The notes beneath the pieces were generated by a model that saw only the letters and a list, made by a program, of their open reading frames with translations, ran no database searches and had not been told where the DNA came from. Positions 28,101 to 36,146 of a DNA stretch of 64,000 nucleotides are shown here, one piece after another. This DNA is from Nocardia otitidiscaviarum NBRC 14405 (GTDB lineage: Bacteria; Actinomycetota; Actinomycetes; Mycobacteriales; Mycobacteriaceae): positions 62,001 through 126,000 of the forward strand of contig NZ_BAGD01000281.1 of NCBI RefSeq assembly GCF_000308635.1. Direction: 5' to 3'. Within the stretch, counting starts at the first letter, position 1, and each line of letters starts with the position of its first letter. Both the position numbers and the translations under genes were made by a program.

Positions 28101-31100
28101 GCCCGATCACATGGTGCCGTCGCGACTGGTCGTGGTGGACGCGCTGCCGCACACCGTGAACGGGAAGATCGACCGTGCGGCATTGCCCGAACCGCCGTCC
28201 GACACCGGCGGCCGCCCGCCGTCCACCCCGGCGGAGATCGCGGTGTGCGAGGTGGTCGGGTCCGCGCTGGGCCACGACACCGTCAGTGTGGACGAGGACT
28301 TCTTCGGCGTCGGCGGGGACAGCATCACCGCCATCAGCGTCAGCAGCCGCCTGCGTGAGCGCGGGTTCGTGCTGACACCGCAGGAGCTGCTGTCCCGCCG
28401 GGCGCTGAGCGAACTCGCCGCCAGCGCAACGGTTGTCGGGGAGGCCGCGCTCCCCGGCCGACCCGCGCGGGGCCTGACGCTGCCGCGGGCGAGCTTGGAC
28501 TATCTGGCGGCCCGCTACGGCGAGATCGCCGACGTACTGCCGCTGTCCCCATTGCAGGAGGGCCTGCTCTTCCACGCACTGCGCGACGGCGACGCCGACG
28601 TCTACACCATGACGGCGCGATTCGACCTGGAGGGGCCGGTCGCCCCGGACCGGCTGGCGACGGCCTTCCAGCGCATGCTGGCCCGGCACCCGAATCTGGG
28701 TGCGGCCTTCCGCTACGAGGACTTCGATCAGCCGGTCCAGGTGGTTCCGGCTGTGCCGCGAGCCGACTTCCGGGTGGTGGACCTGCGCGACCGCACGGCC
28801 GGGGAGGCCGAGCGGACCGCCGCCGAACTGGAGTTGCGCGCGGGTGCCGAACCCGTCGATATCGCCGAACCGCCGCTACTGCGCGTCGTCCTGATCCGCC
28901 TGACCGATACCGCGCACCGACTTGTGCTCATCGCCCACCATCTGCTCGCCGACGGCTGGTCGGTGCCGATCATGTTGCGCGAAACGCTCGCGCTGTACCA
29001 CGGCGACGACCGAAATCTGCCTGCCCCACCGTATTACGGTGACTATCTGGCCTGGCTCGGCGGCCGCGACACCGCGACGGCGGTCGAACGGTGGAGCGAC
29101 TACCTGACCGGGTTGCCCGCGCCCACGCTGGTGGGTGTCCCCGCGGGGCGACGCCTGCCCGCCATCGGTCAGGACGTCGAACTACCCGCGACCGTGGGCA
29201 CCGGCCTGGAGGCTCTGGGCCGCCAGTACGGCCTCACCATGAACACGCTCGTACAGGGCGCGTGGGCGATGGTGCTCGCCGAGCACTTCGGCCGCACCGA
29301 TCTGGTCTTCGGGACCGTCATCTCCGGCCGCCCGGCCGAACTGCCGGATGTCGAGAGAACCGTCGGGCTGTTCAGCAATACGGTGCCGGTACGCGTGCGG
29401 CTGGACGCGGACCGGCCGCTCGCCGCGCAACTCGGTGAGATCCAGCGGTCGTGCTTCGACATGCAGGCCCACGGCTATCTCGGCCTGGCCACCGTCGAGC
29501 GCGCCGCCGGGCTCGGACGACTCTTCGACACCCTCGTCGTCTTCGAGAACTTCCCGAAATCGGGCCTGCGCCAACCCGATACCCATGAGGTGCGGGTCGC
29601 GGACGTGATGGTGCACAGCCTCACTCACTTCCCGATCACGGTCACCGCACGCCCCGGCGAGCGGTTCCGCCTGATGCTGCACCACGACCCGGCGGCGGTC
29701 GCGGACGCGACGGCGGCACGCCTGGCCCAGCACCTCGGTGCCGTACTGTCCGCTCTGGTCACCGATCCCACCGCCACGGTCGCGACGCTGGCCGCCGCGA
29801 CGGCGCGACGGGAAACGCGGGGCAGCACGCTCGCGGACTGGGGGACCGCCGTCGCACCGACGGCACCGGCCGTGACGCTCGCGGGCACCACGATCGACCA
29901 CGGCGAGTTCCGCGCCCGCGCGAATCGTCTGGCGCGCTGGCTCATCGCGCGCGGTATCGGCCCCGAGACCGTGGTGGCGGTGACCATGCCGCGCACCATC
30001 GACGCGGTCGTCGCCGCCCACGCTATCGCGCGCTCCGGCGGCGTCTACCTGCCGGTCGACCCCGACCAGCCCGCCCAGCGCCGCGAACGCATACTCGACA
30101 CCGCCGCTCCGGCACTGGTTCTGGAATCTCTGGACGATATCGACACCGCCGGATTCGCGGACACCGAACTGAGCGACGCCGATCGCACCGCACCGCTGCG
30201 GCCCGCCCATACCGCCTATCTACTGTTCACCTCCGGCTCCACCGGCGTGCCCAAGGGAGTGGCAGTCAGCCACGAGTCCATTGTGAACACCTTCGAATGG
30301 TTGTGGGAACAGCAGCGTTTCGGCCCCGGCGATACCGTGCTGTACCGCACCCCGCCCATTTTCGACGCCTCGCTGCTGGAGCTGTATCTGCCGTTGCTGG
30401 TCGGCGCGCGGATCGTGCTCACCCGCCCGGACGGCCATCGCGATCCCTACTACCAGGCCGAACTCATGCGCACCGAGCGGGTGAGCGTCGTGCAGATGAC
30501 CACCTCCATGCTGACCGTGCTCGCCGAGGAGACCGATCTGGCCGGGTGCGCCGACCTGCGCTGCGTCATCACCGGCGGGGAGGCGCTGCCCCCGGCCACC
30601 GCGCGGCGGGTGCGGGAACTGACCGGCGCACGGGTGCACAACCTGTACGGCCCGACCGAGGCCGCGGTGTGCATCACCTACCACGAGGCCACCGACGCCG
30701 ATACCGCGTCGGTGCCGATCGGCAAGCCCGCCAAGGGATCCGGGGCCCGCGTCCTGGACGAGCGACTGCGCCCCGTCCCGGTCGGAACCATCGGCGAGCT
30801 CTACCTGACCGGTGCCCAGCTGGCCCGCGGCTACCTGTCCCGCCCCGACCTGACCGCCGCCGCCTTCGTCGCCGACCCCTACGAACCCGGTGCCCGCATG
30901 TACCGCACCGGTGATCTGGTGAAGTGGAACCCGAACGGCGAACTCGACTACCTCGGTCGCGGCGACAGCCAGGTGAAGCTGCGCGGCCAGCGCATCGAAC
31001 TCGGCGATATCGAAGCGGCCCTGCTGACCTGCACGGGCATCGCGCAGGCCGCGGTCCTGCTCCGCGAGGACACCCCCGGCGACCAACGCCTGGCGGCCTA

Positions 31101-32670
31101 CCTCATCCCACGCTCAGCCGCCGACCTCGACCCCGACACGATCCGCGCCGAACTACGAACCACACTGCCCGCGTACATGATTCCCGCCGCGTACGTGGTA
31201 CTCGACCAGATCCCCCGCACCGCCAGCGAGAAGATCGACCGCAAGGCCCTGCCGGTCCCGGTCTACGCCGAGCCTGCCGCCCCGGCAGTCCCGGGTGCCT
31301 CCGGCGGCCACCCCCACACTCACGAAAAGCCCGACAGCGGTTCGGCTCCCGCCCGGAACGGTGGCGGCACGGCGGCGCATCGGTCCACGGCACGACAGGA
31401 ACTGCCGACTGCGGGGGAGTCCACGCGGCCAGCGGATGTCGCCGCGCCGGGGAACTCGGATCCGGGAGCGGACCCCGTGCTGACAGCGGGCGCTGCCGTG
31501 GGGGAGCACTCCGGTCCGGAGGCGGCGACAGCGCTGCTCGGTGATATCCGCGCCGCCATGGCCGCGGTGCTGTCCACACCCGATCTCGGCGCGGACGACG
31601 ACTTCTTCGCGGCGGGCGGCCACTCGCTCACCGCGGTCCGGCTCACCGGGCGACTGCGGCGCGCCGGAATCGACACCGTCTTGGACGACATCTTCGCCGC
31701 CCCGACAGCACGCGCGCTCACCGCCCGCATCAGCGCGCGCGGCTCGGTGCGGGGTCTCGACGCCGTGCGCGGCCACGTCGACGATGCGAGCCCAGCCACG
31801 GCTGCGGCTCCGCCCGCCACGGGCGCGGCGGTTGTCGCGGGTACGCGGGATGCCGCGAGCGCGTACGGAGCCGGGAGTACCGACGGAGCCGGGGGTGACG
31901 CGCGCACCGCGGCCCGAGTCGATGCCCACCTCGGTGGTCTCGCCCTGCTCGGCAGCCGTCTGGACCACGTCCTGGAACTGCGCGCTACCGGTTCGGCCGC
32001 GCCACTGTTCTGCGTGCACCCGGTCGGCGGTACCGCCTGGCAGTTCGGGCCGCTGGCCCGGCTGCTGCGCGCGGACCGCCCGATCATCGGCCTGCAACTG
32101 CCCGCCCTGCGGGACCGGAATTTCCACGCGGACACCCTGGAAGAGCTGGCCCGCCACTATCTCGGCACCATTCGGCGCATACAGCCGAACGGCCCGTACC
32201 ATCTGCTCGGCTATTCGCTTGGCGGCAATATCGCGCATGCCATGGCAGCGGCTCTCGAAGCCGAGGGGGAGTCGCTCGCCTATGTGGGCCTGGTGGATTC
32301 GCACCCGCTGGCGACGCTCACCGATCAGGCCGCCCGAGCGCTGACCGCACCGGCCGACCTGGACCGGTTGCTGCCCGAACTCCCCTCGGACGCACCGGAA
32401 CTCGCGGCCGCCGTGCGCACCGCCGCGACCGCGCTGCTGGACATGGTCACCCGTTCCACGCCGCCGCGCTACCACGGCTCCATGGCCCTCTACGCCGCCG
32501 ACACCGGCGACCAGCCCGGTCGGGCCGAGGCCCAGCTGTCCGGCTGGCTGGCCGACGGCGCGCGGCTGGTGGTGCGCCGCCTGCCCTACTCGCATGTCGA
32601 CATCGTGTCCCCGACCGGCTGGACCGAGGTCGCGGCGCTGCTGGACGCCGATCCGGCGATCCGCGCATGA
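25156..32670 (+). CDS. dhbF: Dimodular NRPS, DhbF-like (C-A-T-C-A-T-TE)
   Basis: About 2504 residues. Order: condensation domain 1 (HHLIVDG, ~151-157), adenylation 1 (YTSGSTGRPKG, ~671), carrier 1 (GGDS, Ser~1056), condensation 2 (PLSPLQEGLLFH, HHLLADG ~1261), adenylation 2 (FTSGSTGVPKG, ~1692), carrier 2 (GGHS, Ser~2157) and thioesterase (GYSLGGN, Ser~2354). No epimerase or methylase. The first C domain should accept DHB from the free aryl carrier; the TE releases or cyclises the product. Hand-read specificity codes are DADDLLLVDK (two acidic pocket residues, hinting at a basic amino acid) and DALQVTLVCK (unassigned). AAGGGAG at 25144 favours GTG 25156 or 25159 as start over upstream frames. 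Two long low-complexity linkers occur, before A1 motif A3 and before carrier 2. Confidence 0.9.
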   Translation: MVSVERDDARTSLGLPLTGPQLGIWNAQRFDPESGRYLVGEVLEITGDAPVDVELLAEAIRRTVAEAENMRLRFRETAEGPRQFVTDAEAVLRPTIDLRAAAEPVALAHEAVALERQRAAEDCRAMVDRQLYNYTLIRVTDCQVWCVQLYHHLIVDGYSAALLSRRVAAHYTALRRGKPAPKPTFGTIAALVAEEREYRAGAQFELDRRFWRDQLTPWPDLDGRGRHVGGAVERTLRAEAVLSAETLTRLRECAENYGITWADVLVASYAAFLNRQLGTSDVVVSMLLMGRVGRAALSTPAMAVNVLPLRLPVRADDRLNDLGPRVAEALRAVRAHQRYSGDDLARDFHGYGAGDLLHGVGINLKVFDFALDFDGARGVLRNVAGGPPEDLGLTVTPLPDGTVLLGFEPDARTNDPEDVRRRIDGLVRVIDAFTGGDKPAVGALEIIAREERARLLAARSGAAATDSAELVPDALDRLVAERPDAMVLAPGDEGENPWSAAELGARVNRLARWLRGRGVGPEVVVGVALPRTPDLVVALFAVWRAGGVFLPLDPEHPLPRLQAVIDDAAPELVLGAGDLADRLAVAADTRDPHGTESGAVSPEPGHAPLRYVDMNAVGFRDELDRCSAAPFDSDGVDGAVSALAVGTGAGARKPSSPGGGLDARHGAYLIYTSGSTGRPKGVLVEHGALAWLLAAHRAGMYAEAAERAGRPLAVAHTTSFAFDAALDPLLWLLDGHRIHVYDSEIRRDPAALVAAFARDGIDVVDGTPTFAAALLEHGLADIGPRLLALGGEACPPELWQAVRRAGIPAVNLYGPTEATVDALTAPVDGARPVIGSPVPGARIYLLDNALQTVADHRVGELYLAGPQLARGYLGRPDATADRFVADPYGPPGARMYRTGDRARWVPGRGYEYVGRVDNQVKIRGHRVELGEVEAALGTLPEVRAAAADIREISGRPTLVGYVVTAGAAPNAVELRSRLADVVPDHMVPSRLVVVDALPHTVNGKIDRAALPEPPSDTGGRPPSTPAEIAVCEVVGSALGHDTVSVDEDFFGVGGDSITAISVSSRLRERGFVLTPQELLSRRALSELAASATVVGEAALPGRPARGLTLPRASLDYLAARYGEIADVLPLSPLQEGLLFHALRDGDADVYTMTARFDLEGPVAPDRLATAFQRMLARHPNLGAAFRYEDFDQPVQVVPAVPRADFRVVDLRDRTAGEAERTAAELELRAGAEPVDIAEPPLLRVVLIRLTDTAHRLVLIAHHLLADGWSVPIMLRETLALYHGDDRNLPAPPYYGDYLAWLGGRDTATAVERWSDYLTGLPAPTLVGVPAGRRLPAIGQDVELPATVGTGLEALGRQYGLTMNTLVQGAWAMVLAEHFGRTDLVFGTVISGRPAELPDVERTVGLFSNTVPVRVRLDADRPLAAQLGEIQRSCFDMQAHGYLGLATVERAAGLGRLFDTLVVFENFPKSGLRQPDTHEVRVADVMVHSLTHFPITVTARPGERFRLMLHHDPAAVADATAARLAQHLGAVLSALVTDPTATVATLAAATARRETRGSTLADWGTAVAPTAPAVTLAGTTIDHGEFRARANRLARWLIARGIGPETVVAVTMPRTIDAVVAAHAIARSGGVYLPVDPDQPAQRRERILDTAAPALVLESLDDIDTAGFADTELSDADRTAPLRPAHTAYLLFTSGSTGVPKGVAVSHESIVNTFEWLWEQQRFGPGDTVLYRTPPIFDASLLELYLPLLVGARIVLTRPDGHRDPYYQAELMRTERVSVVQMTTSMLTVLAEETDLAGCADLRCVITGGEALPPATARRVRELTGARVHNLYGPTEAAVCITYHEATDADTASVPIGKPAKGSGARVLDERLRPVPVGTIGELYLTGAQLARGYLSRPDLTAAAFVADPYEPGARMYRTGDLVKWNPNGELDYLGRGDSQVKLRGQRIELGDIEAALLTCTGIAQAAVLLREDTPGDQRLAAYLIPRSAADLDPDTIRAELRTTLPAYMIPAAYVVLDQIPRTASEKIDRKALPVPVYAEPAAPAVPGASGGHPHTHEKPDSGSAPARNGGGTAAHRSTARQELPTAGESTRPADVAAPGNSDPGADPVLTAGAAVGEHSGPEAATALLGDIRAAMAAVLSTPDLGADDDFFAAGGHSLTAVRLTGRLRRAGIDTVLDDIFAAPTARALTARISARGSVRGLDAVRGHVDDASPATAAAPPATGAAVVAGTRDAASAYGAGSTDGAGGDARTAARVDAHLGGLALLGSRLDHVLELRATGSAAPLFCVHPVGGTAWQFGPLARLLRADRPIIGLQLPALRDRNFHADTLEELARHYLGTIRRIQPNGPYHLLGYSLGGNIAHAMAAALEAEGESLAYVGLVDSHPLATLTDQAARALTAPADLDRLLPELPSDAPELAAAVRTAATALLDMVTRSTPPRYHGSMALYAADTGDQPGRAEAQLSGWLADGARLVVRRLPYSHVDIVSPTGWTEVAALLDADPAIRA

Positions 32671-32708
32671 CCCTCCCCCAGAAGAAGAAAAGAAAGAACA
32701 CACCATCC

Positions 32709-33707
32709 ATGTCGCTGTACCGAATGACGGCCCGCCTCCGCGCCGCCGTCGCGCTGTTCCTGCTCTCGTTGATCGCGGTGGTGGCGGGCTGTAGCAGTTC
32801 CGCCGCCGACGATGCGAGCGCATCCGGCACCCGTGAGGTGCAGACCGACCGCGGTGCGGTGAGCGTGCCCGCCGATCCGCAGCGCATCGTCGTCGTCAAC
32901 GGCTCGCTCGCCGGGTACCTCTACGATCTGGGCGCCAAGGTGAAGGCCGCCGACCCGCGCGTACTCGGCGTGACCCTGAAACCCGGTGAGTTCCCGGCCG
33001 CCTGGGCGGAGGACGCCAAGGCGCAGGGCACCGAGGTGCTGCCCTCCGGCGACGACATCAATCTGGAGTTCATCGCCTCCCAGCAGCCGGATCTGATCAT
33101 CGGTGGCGGCCAGGGCTACCCGGGCCAGCAGTCCATCGACGCCTACGACAAGCTCACCGCCATCGCCCCGACCGTGCTGGTGCCGTCGAACCTCACCAAC
33201 TGGCAGGACCAGCTGAAGTCGGTCGCCGACGCGGTGAACCGGTCCGCCGAGGTCGAGGGCCTGATCAGTTCGTACAACGACAAGGTCGCCGAGGTGAAGT
33301 CCACCATCAAGGTGCCGCAGGGCGCGGTGTCGGTCTTCCAGTCGCGCAAGGATCTCAAGCCCTCGGTCATCGCCCCCGGCACCCCGCTGGCCGCACTGCT
33401 GTCCGAGGTCGGCTTCACCATCGACGACAAGGTCGAGGCCAAGGCGGGCAACCCCACGCGCGCGGCGGCCGCCGACTGGGTCTCGTTCAGCCCGGAACTC
33501 ACCACCACCGTGGTCGACGCGCCCGTGCTGTTCGTCGTGCAGCTCGACGGCGGTCGCAGCATCGCCCAGCTGCGGGAGGACCCGATGCTGGCGGCGCTCC
33601 CGGCCTTCCGGTCCGGCCAGGTCTACGACCTGCCCGCCACCAGCCAGCGCCCCGACTACCGCAATGTGATGGCCACCCTCGATCTGCTCGCGGAGCGCTT
33701 CCGGTGA
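32709..33707 (+). CDS. fepB: Ferric-siderophore-binding lipoprotein, FepB-like
   Basis: A 332-residue extracytoplasmic binding protein of the FepB/FecB type. From ATG 32709 the signal peptide is ideal: MTARLR, a hydrophobic run, and the lipobox VVAGC (Cys28), which would be lipidated. An in-frame ATG at 32667, overlapping the NRPS stop (ATGA), gives an over-long basic n-region; it cannot be excluded because neither start has a strong ribosome binding site. The helical backbone and PQRIVVVNGSLAGYLYDLGA, QPDLIIGGGQGYPG are family typical. It delivers the ferric siderophore to FepDGC. Confidence 0.87.
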   Translation: MSLYRMTARLRAAVALFLLSLIAVVAGCSSSAADDASASGTREVQTDRGAVSVPADPQRIVVVNGSLAGYLYDLGAKVKAADPRVLGVTLKPGEFPAAWAEDAKAQGTEVLPSGDDINLEFIASQQPDLIIGGGQGYPGQQSIDAYDKLTAIAPTVLVPSNLTNWQDQLKSVADAVNRSAEVEGLISSYNDKVAEVKSTIKVPQGAVSVFQSRKDLKPSVIAPGTPLAALLSEVGFTIDDKVEAKAGNPTRAAAADWVSFSPELTTTVVDAPVLFVVQLDGGRSIAQLREDPMLAALPAFRSGQVYDLPATSQRPDYRNVMATLDLLAERFR

Positions 33708-34927
33708 CAGCCGTCGGCGGCCTGCTCATCGATACCTCGCCCCTGCGCGCCAGCCGGGAGTTCCGCTGCGCCTTCGCGGCCCGGCTGGTATCGGTGCTGG
33801 GGATCGGGCTGCTCATGGTGGCCCTGCCCGTGCAGGTCTACCAGCTGACCGGCTCCTCGCTGCAGGTCGCCGGCGTTACCACGGTCACCGCGGTCGCCCT
33901 GTTCGCCGGAAGTCTGGCGGGTGGAGTGATCGCGGACCGCTACGACCGCCGCGATGTCATTCAGTGGTCGCGCACCGCGGCGGGACTCGGTTTCCTCGCG
34001 CTCGGCCTGAACGCCTTACTGCCGGAACCGTTCCTGGCCGTCATCTACGCCGCGGGCGTGGTGGACGGTCTGGCCGGTGGCGTCAGCGGCTCGGCGCTGA
34101 TGGCGCTGGTCCCCATGCTGGTCGGCCGGGAGAAGGTGGCCGCCGCCGGTGCCCTCACCGCGCTGACCTCCGATCTGGGCACCATGATCACCCCCGCCCT
34201 GGCCGGTCTGCTGATCGCGAAAACCGGTGTGGGGCCGGCCTTCTTCCTGGCGGCCGGTGCGACCGTGGCCACGGTCGGGCTGATCCGCGCCATCGGACCG
34301 CAGCCGCCCCCGGCCCGCGAGATCCAGCATCCGCTGCGGGAACTGGTCATCGGCATTCGGTTCGCGATGCGGCACCGGGCGATTCGCGCCGCACTACTGA
34401 CCGGGCTGATCGCCATGCTGGTGAGCGGCCCGCTGGTGCTGCTGCCCGCCCTGGCCGAACACGATCTCGACGCGGGCACGACCACGCTCGGCCTGCTCTA
34501 CGCCGCCCCTGGTGCGGGCGCGGTGCTGGGTTCGCTCACCAGCGGCTGGATCGGGCGCAGCGTCCGGCCCGGCCGTGCCCTGCTGATCTCGCTGGCACTC
34601 ATGCCGATCGGCGTCATCGTGGCCGGACTGGCGCCGCACGCCGCCGTGGTCTTCCTCGGCCTCGCCGGATTCGGCCTGGCCCGCGCGGTGAACATGGTGC
34701 TGCGCTACACCGTGCTCCAGCAGCAGGCCCCCGAGGAGCTGCGCGGCCGGGTGTCCGGCCTGCTCATGGTGCAGGCCGTCACCGGCACCGCCGTCGGCTC
34801 CATGGTGGCCGGGCTGGTGGGCCAATTCTTCGCGCCCGGAACCGCTCTCGTGGTCTACGGGCTGTCCGTACTGGTACTCGGCGCGGTCACGGCCCTGGCC
34901 GCCGCGCCCCTGTTGGGAAGGGAGTAG
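33704..34927 (+). CDS. entS: MFS siderophore exporter, EntS-like
   Basis: A 407-residue major-facilitator protein with 12 predicted helices. It has the DRYDRRDVIQWSR loop between helices 2 and 3 and a second-half PEELRGRVSGLLMVQAV, both typical of the EntS/DHA3 subgroup. Position between the binding protein and the siderophore reductase supports export of the finished siderophore. GTG start overlaps the fepB stop (GTGA). Confidence 0.87.
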   Translation: MTAVGGLLIDTSPLRASREFRCAFAARLVSVLGIGLLMVALPVQVYQLTGSSLQVAGVTTVTAVALFAGSLAGGVIADRYDRRDVIQWSRTAAGLGFLALGLNALLPEPFLAVIYAAGVVDGLAGGVSGSALMALVPMLVGREKVAAAGALTALTSDLGTMITPALAGLLIAKTGVGPAFFLAAGATVATVGLIRAIGPQPPPAREIQHPLRELVIGIRFAMRHRAIRAALLTGLIAMLVSGPLVLLPALAEHDLDAGTTTLGLLYAAPGAGAVLGSLTSGWIGRSVRPGRALLISLALMPIGVIVAGLAPHAAVVFLGLAGFGLARAVNMVLRYTVLQQQAPEELRGRVSGLLMVQAVTGTAVGSMVAGLVGQFFAPGTALVVYGLSVLVLGAVTALAAAPLLGRE

Positions 34928-34932
34928 CGCCC

Positions 34933-35769
34933 ATGGATCGTGCCGCCTATGCCGAACGCATCACCGAGGTGCTGTCCGGCGAGCACGGAGCCAAGGTCGG
35001 CTATCCGATCGGATTGTGCGCGGTGGAGGTGAAACGCACCGTCGCGGTGGGAGCCGGTCTGGTGCGCATCACCTTCGGTGGCGAGGAGTTGGCCGGCTTC
35101 CACAGCTATGTGCCGGATGAGCATGTGCGCCTGGTCTTTCCGGACGACGACGGGGTGCTGCGACTGCCGAGGAAGGACGGCCTGTCCCTGGAATGGGGCC
35201 AGCCGCGCCCGGTGTCGCGCGAGTACACGGTGCGCCGCTTCAGCGCCGCGGATCGGGAACTCGATATCGACTTCGCCATCCACCCCGGCGGTCTGGCCTC
35301 GGACTGGGCCCTGGCCGCCACGCCGGGCACCCCCATGCATATCGCCGGGCCGCCCGGCGGCGTCGTGGTGCCGACGAACTATGACAGGTTCCTGCTGGCG
35401 GGCGATATCACCGCCCTGCCCGCCATCGCCCGCTGGCTGGAATGGCTGCCGCGCGAGGCGGCCGGATGGGCCGTCATCGAGGTGGGCGGTCCGGACGAGG
35501 AGATCGCCATCGACGCCCCGCTCGGCGTCGAGGTGCGGTGGGTGCACCGCGGCGACGCCGAACCGGGCACCGGCGACGCCTTCGAAAGGGCGGTTCGCGG
35601 TGTGGAAGTGCCTGCCGGGGAACGGGTGTACGTCTGGCTCGCGGGGGAGGCCGGGGTGCTGAAACCGCTGCGCCGCTGGGTGCGCACCGACCTGGGGGTG
35701 GGACCGAAGGACAGCCTGATCGCCGGGTACTGGAAGCGCGGCGTGGCCGACTACGACCGAGACGAGTGA
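34933..35769 (+). CDS. Siderophore-interacting protein (ferric-siderophore reductase)
   Basis: A 278-residue SIP/ViuB-type flavoprotein with a FAD-binding RPVSREYTVRRF block, followed by DFAIHPGG and GPPGGVVVP, and the NAD(P)-domain LLAGDITALPAIARWLEWLP. The end, KDSLIAGYWKRGVADYD, is the family C-terminal signature. It reduces Fe(III) in the internalised siderophore complex to release Fe(II). It starts 5 bp after entS with AAGGGAG upstream, and precedes the aryl-carrier gene by 6 bp. Confidence 0.92.
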   Translation: MDRAAYAERITEVLSGEHGAKVGYPIGLCAVEVKRTVAVGAGLVRITFGGEELAGFHSYVPDEHVRLVFPDDDGVLRLPRKDGLSLEWGQPRPVSREYTVRRFSAADRELDIDFAIHPGGLASDWALAATPGTPMHIAGPPGGVVVPTNYDRFLLAGDITALPAIARWLEWLPREAAGWAVIEVGGPDEEIAIDAPLGVEVRWVHRGDAEPGTGDAFERAVRGVEVPAGERVYVWLAGEAGVLKPLRRWVRTDLGVGPKDSLIAGYWKRGVADYDRDE

Positions 35770-35775
35770 GGGATC

Positions 35776-36015
35776 ATGACGAACGAGAACACCATCGTGG
35801 CCGAGCGTGCGCGCGTGATCGCCGATGTGGCCGCCGCGCTGGGCGTGGAGCCCGCCGAACTCACCGACGAGACCAATCTGCTCGATGCCGGACTGGATTC
35901 GGTGCGCATCATGTCGCTGGTGGAGACGTGGCGCTCCGCCGGATTCGAGCACATCGACTTCCCCACGCTGGCCTCCGACCCCGTACTGGGGTCCTGGATC
36001 GAAGCCCTGGGCTGA
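35776..36015 (+). CDS. Free-standing aryl carrier protein
   Basis: A 79-residue acyl-carrier-type four-helix protein. The phosphopantetheine site is LLDAGLDSVRIMSL (Ser42 of GLDS), and the tail WRSAGFEHIDFPTLASDPVL is typical of aryl carriers such as the EntB C-terminus. It should be loaded with 2,3-dihydroxybenzoate by the ligase and present it to the first NRPS condensation domain. It replaces the carrier missing from the short isochorismatase. GAGGG lies 4 bp before the ATG. Last gene of the plus-strand run from fepD. Confidence 0.9.
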   Translation: MTNENTIVAERARVIADVAAALGVEPAELTDETNLLDAGLDSVRIMSLVETWRSAGFEHIDFPTLASDPVLGSWIEALG

Positions 36016-36080
36016 TGACCGCGTGCCCCGGCGCGCCGACCCGCCCGCGACCGGCCGCCTCCGCGGTGCCGCACCCGGCG

Positions 36081-36125
36081 GCGGCCGACCGTGGCGGGAT
36101 TCCGCCCGCGGCGGCGGTCGGCCGC
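36081..36125. terminator. Large hairpin between convergent aryl-carrier and ligase genes
   Basis: Arms GCGGCCGACC and GGTCGGCCGC, 25 bp apart, with an inner GGCGG/CCGCC stem. The position between two converging genes suggests a bidirectional terminator. Confidence 0.45.
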
Positions 36126-36146
36126 ACCGGGATGCCTGGGCCGGCG

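Noticed and set aside
25156..32670. Assigning the NRPS product as griseobactin or bacillibactin
   Set aside because: The hand-read codes do not match Gly/Thr, and Arg for module 1 is only a hint from two acidic residues.
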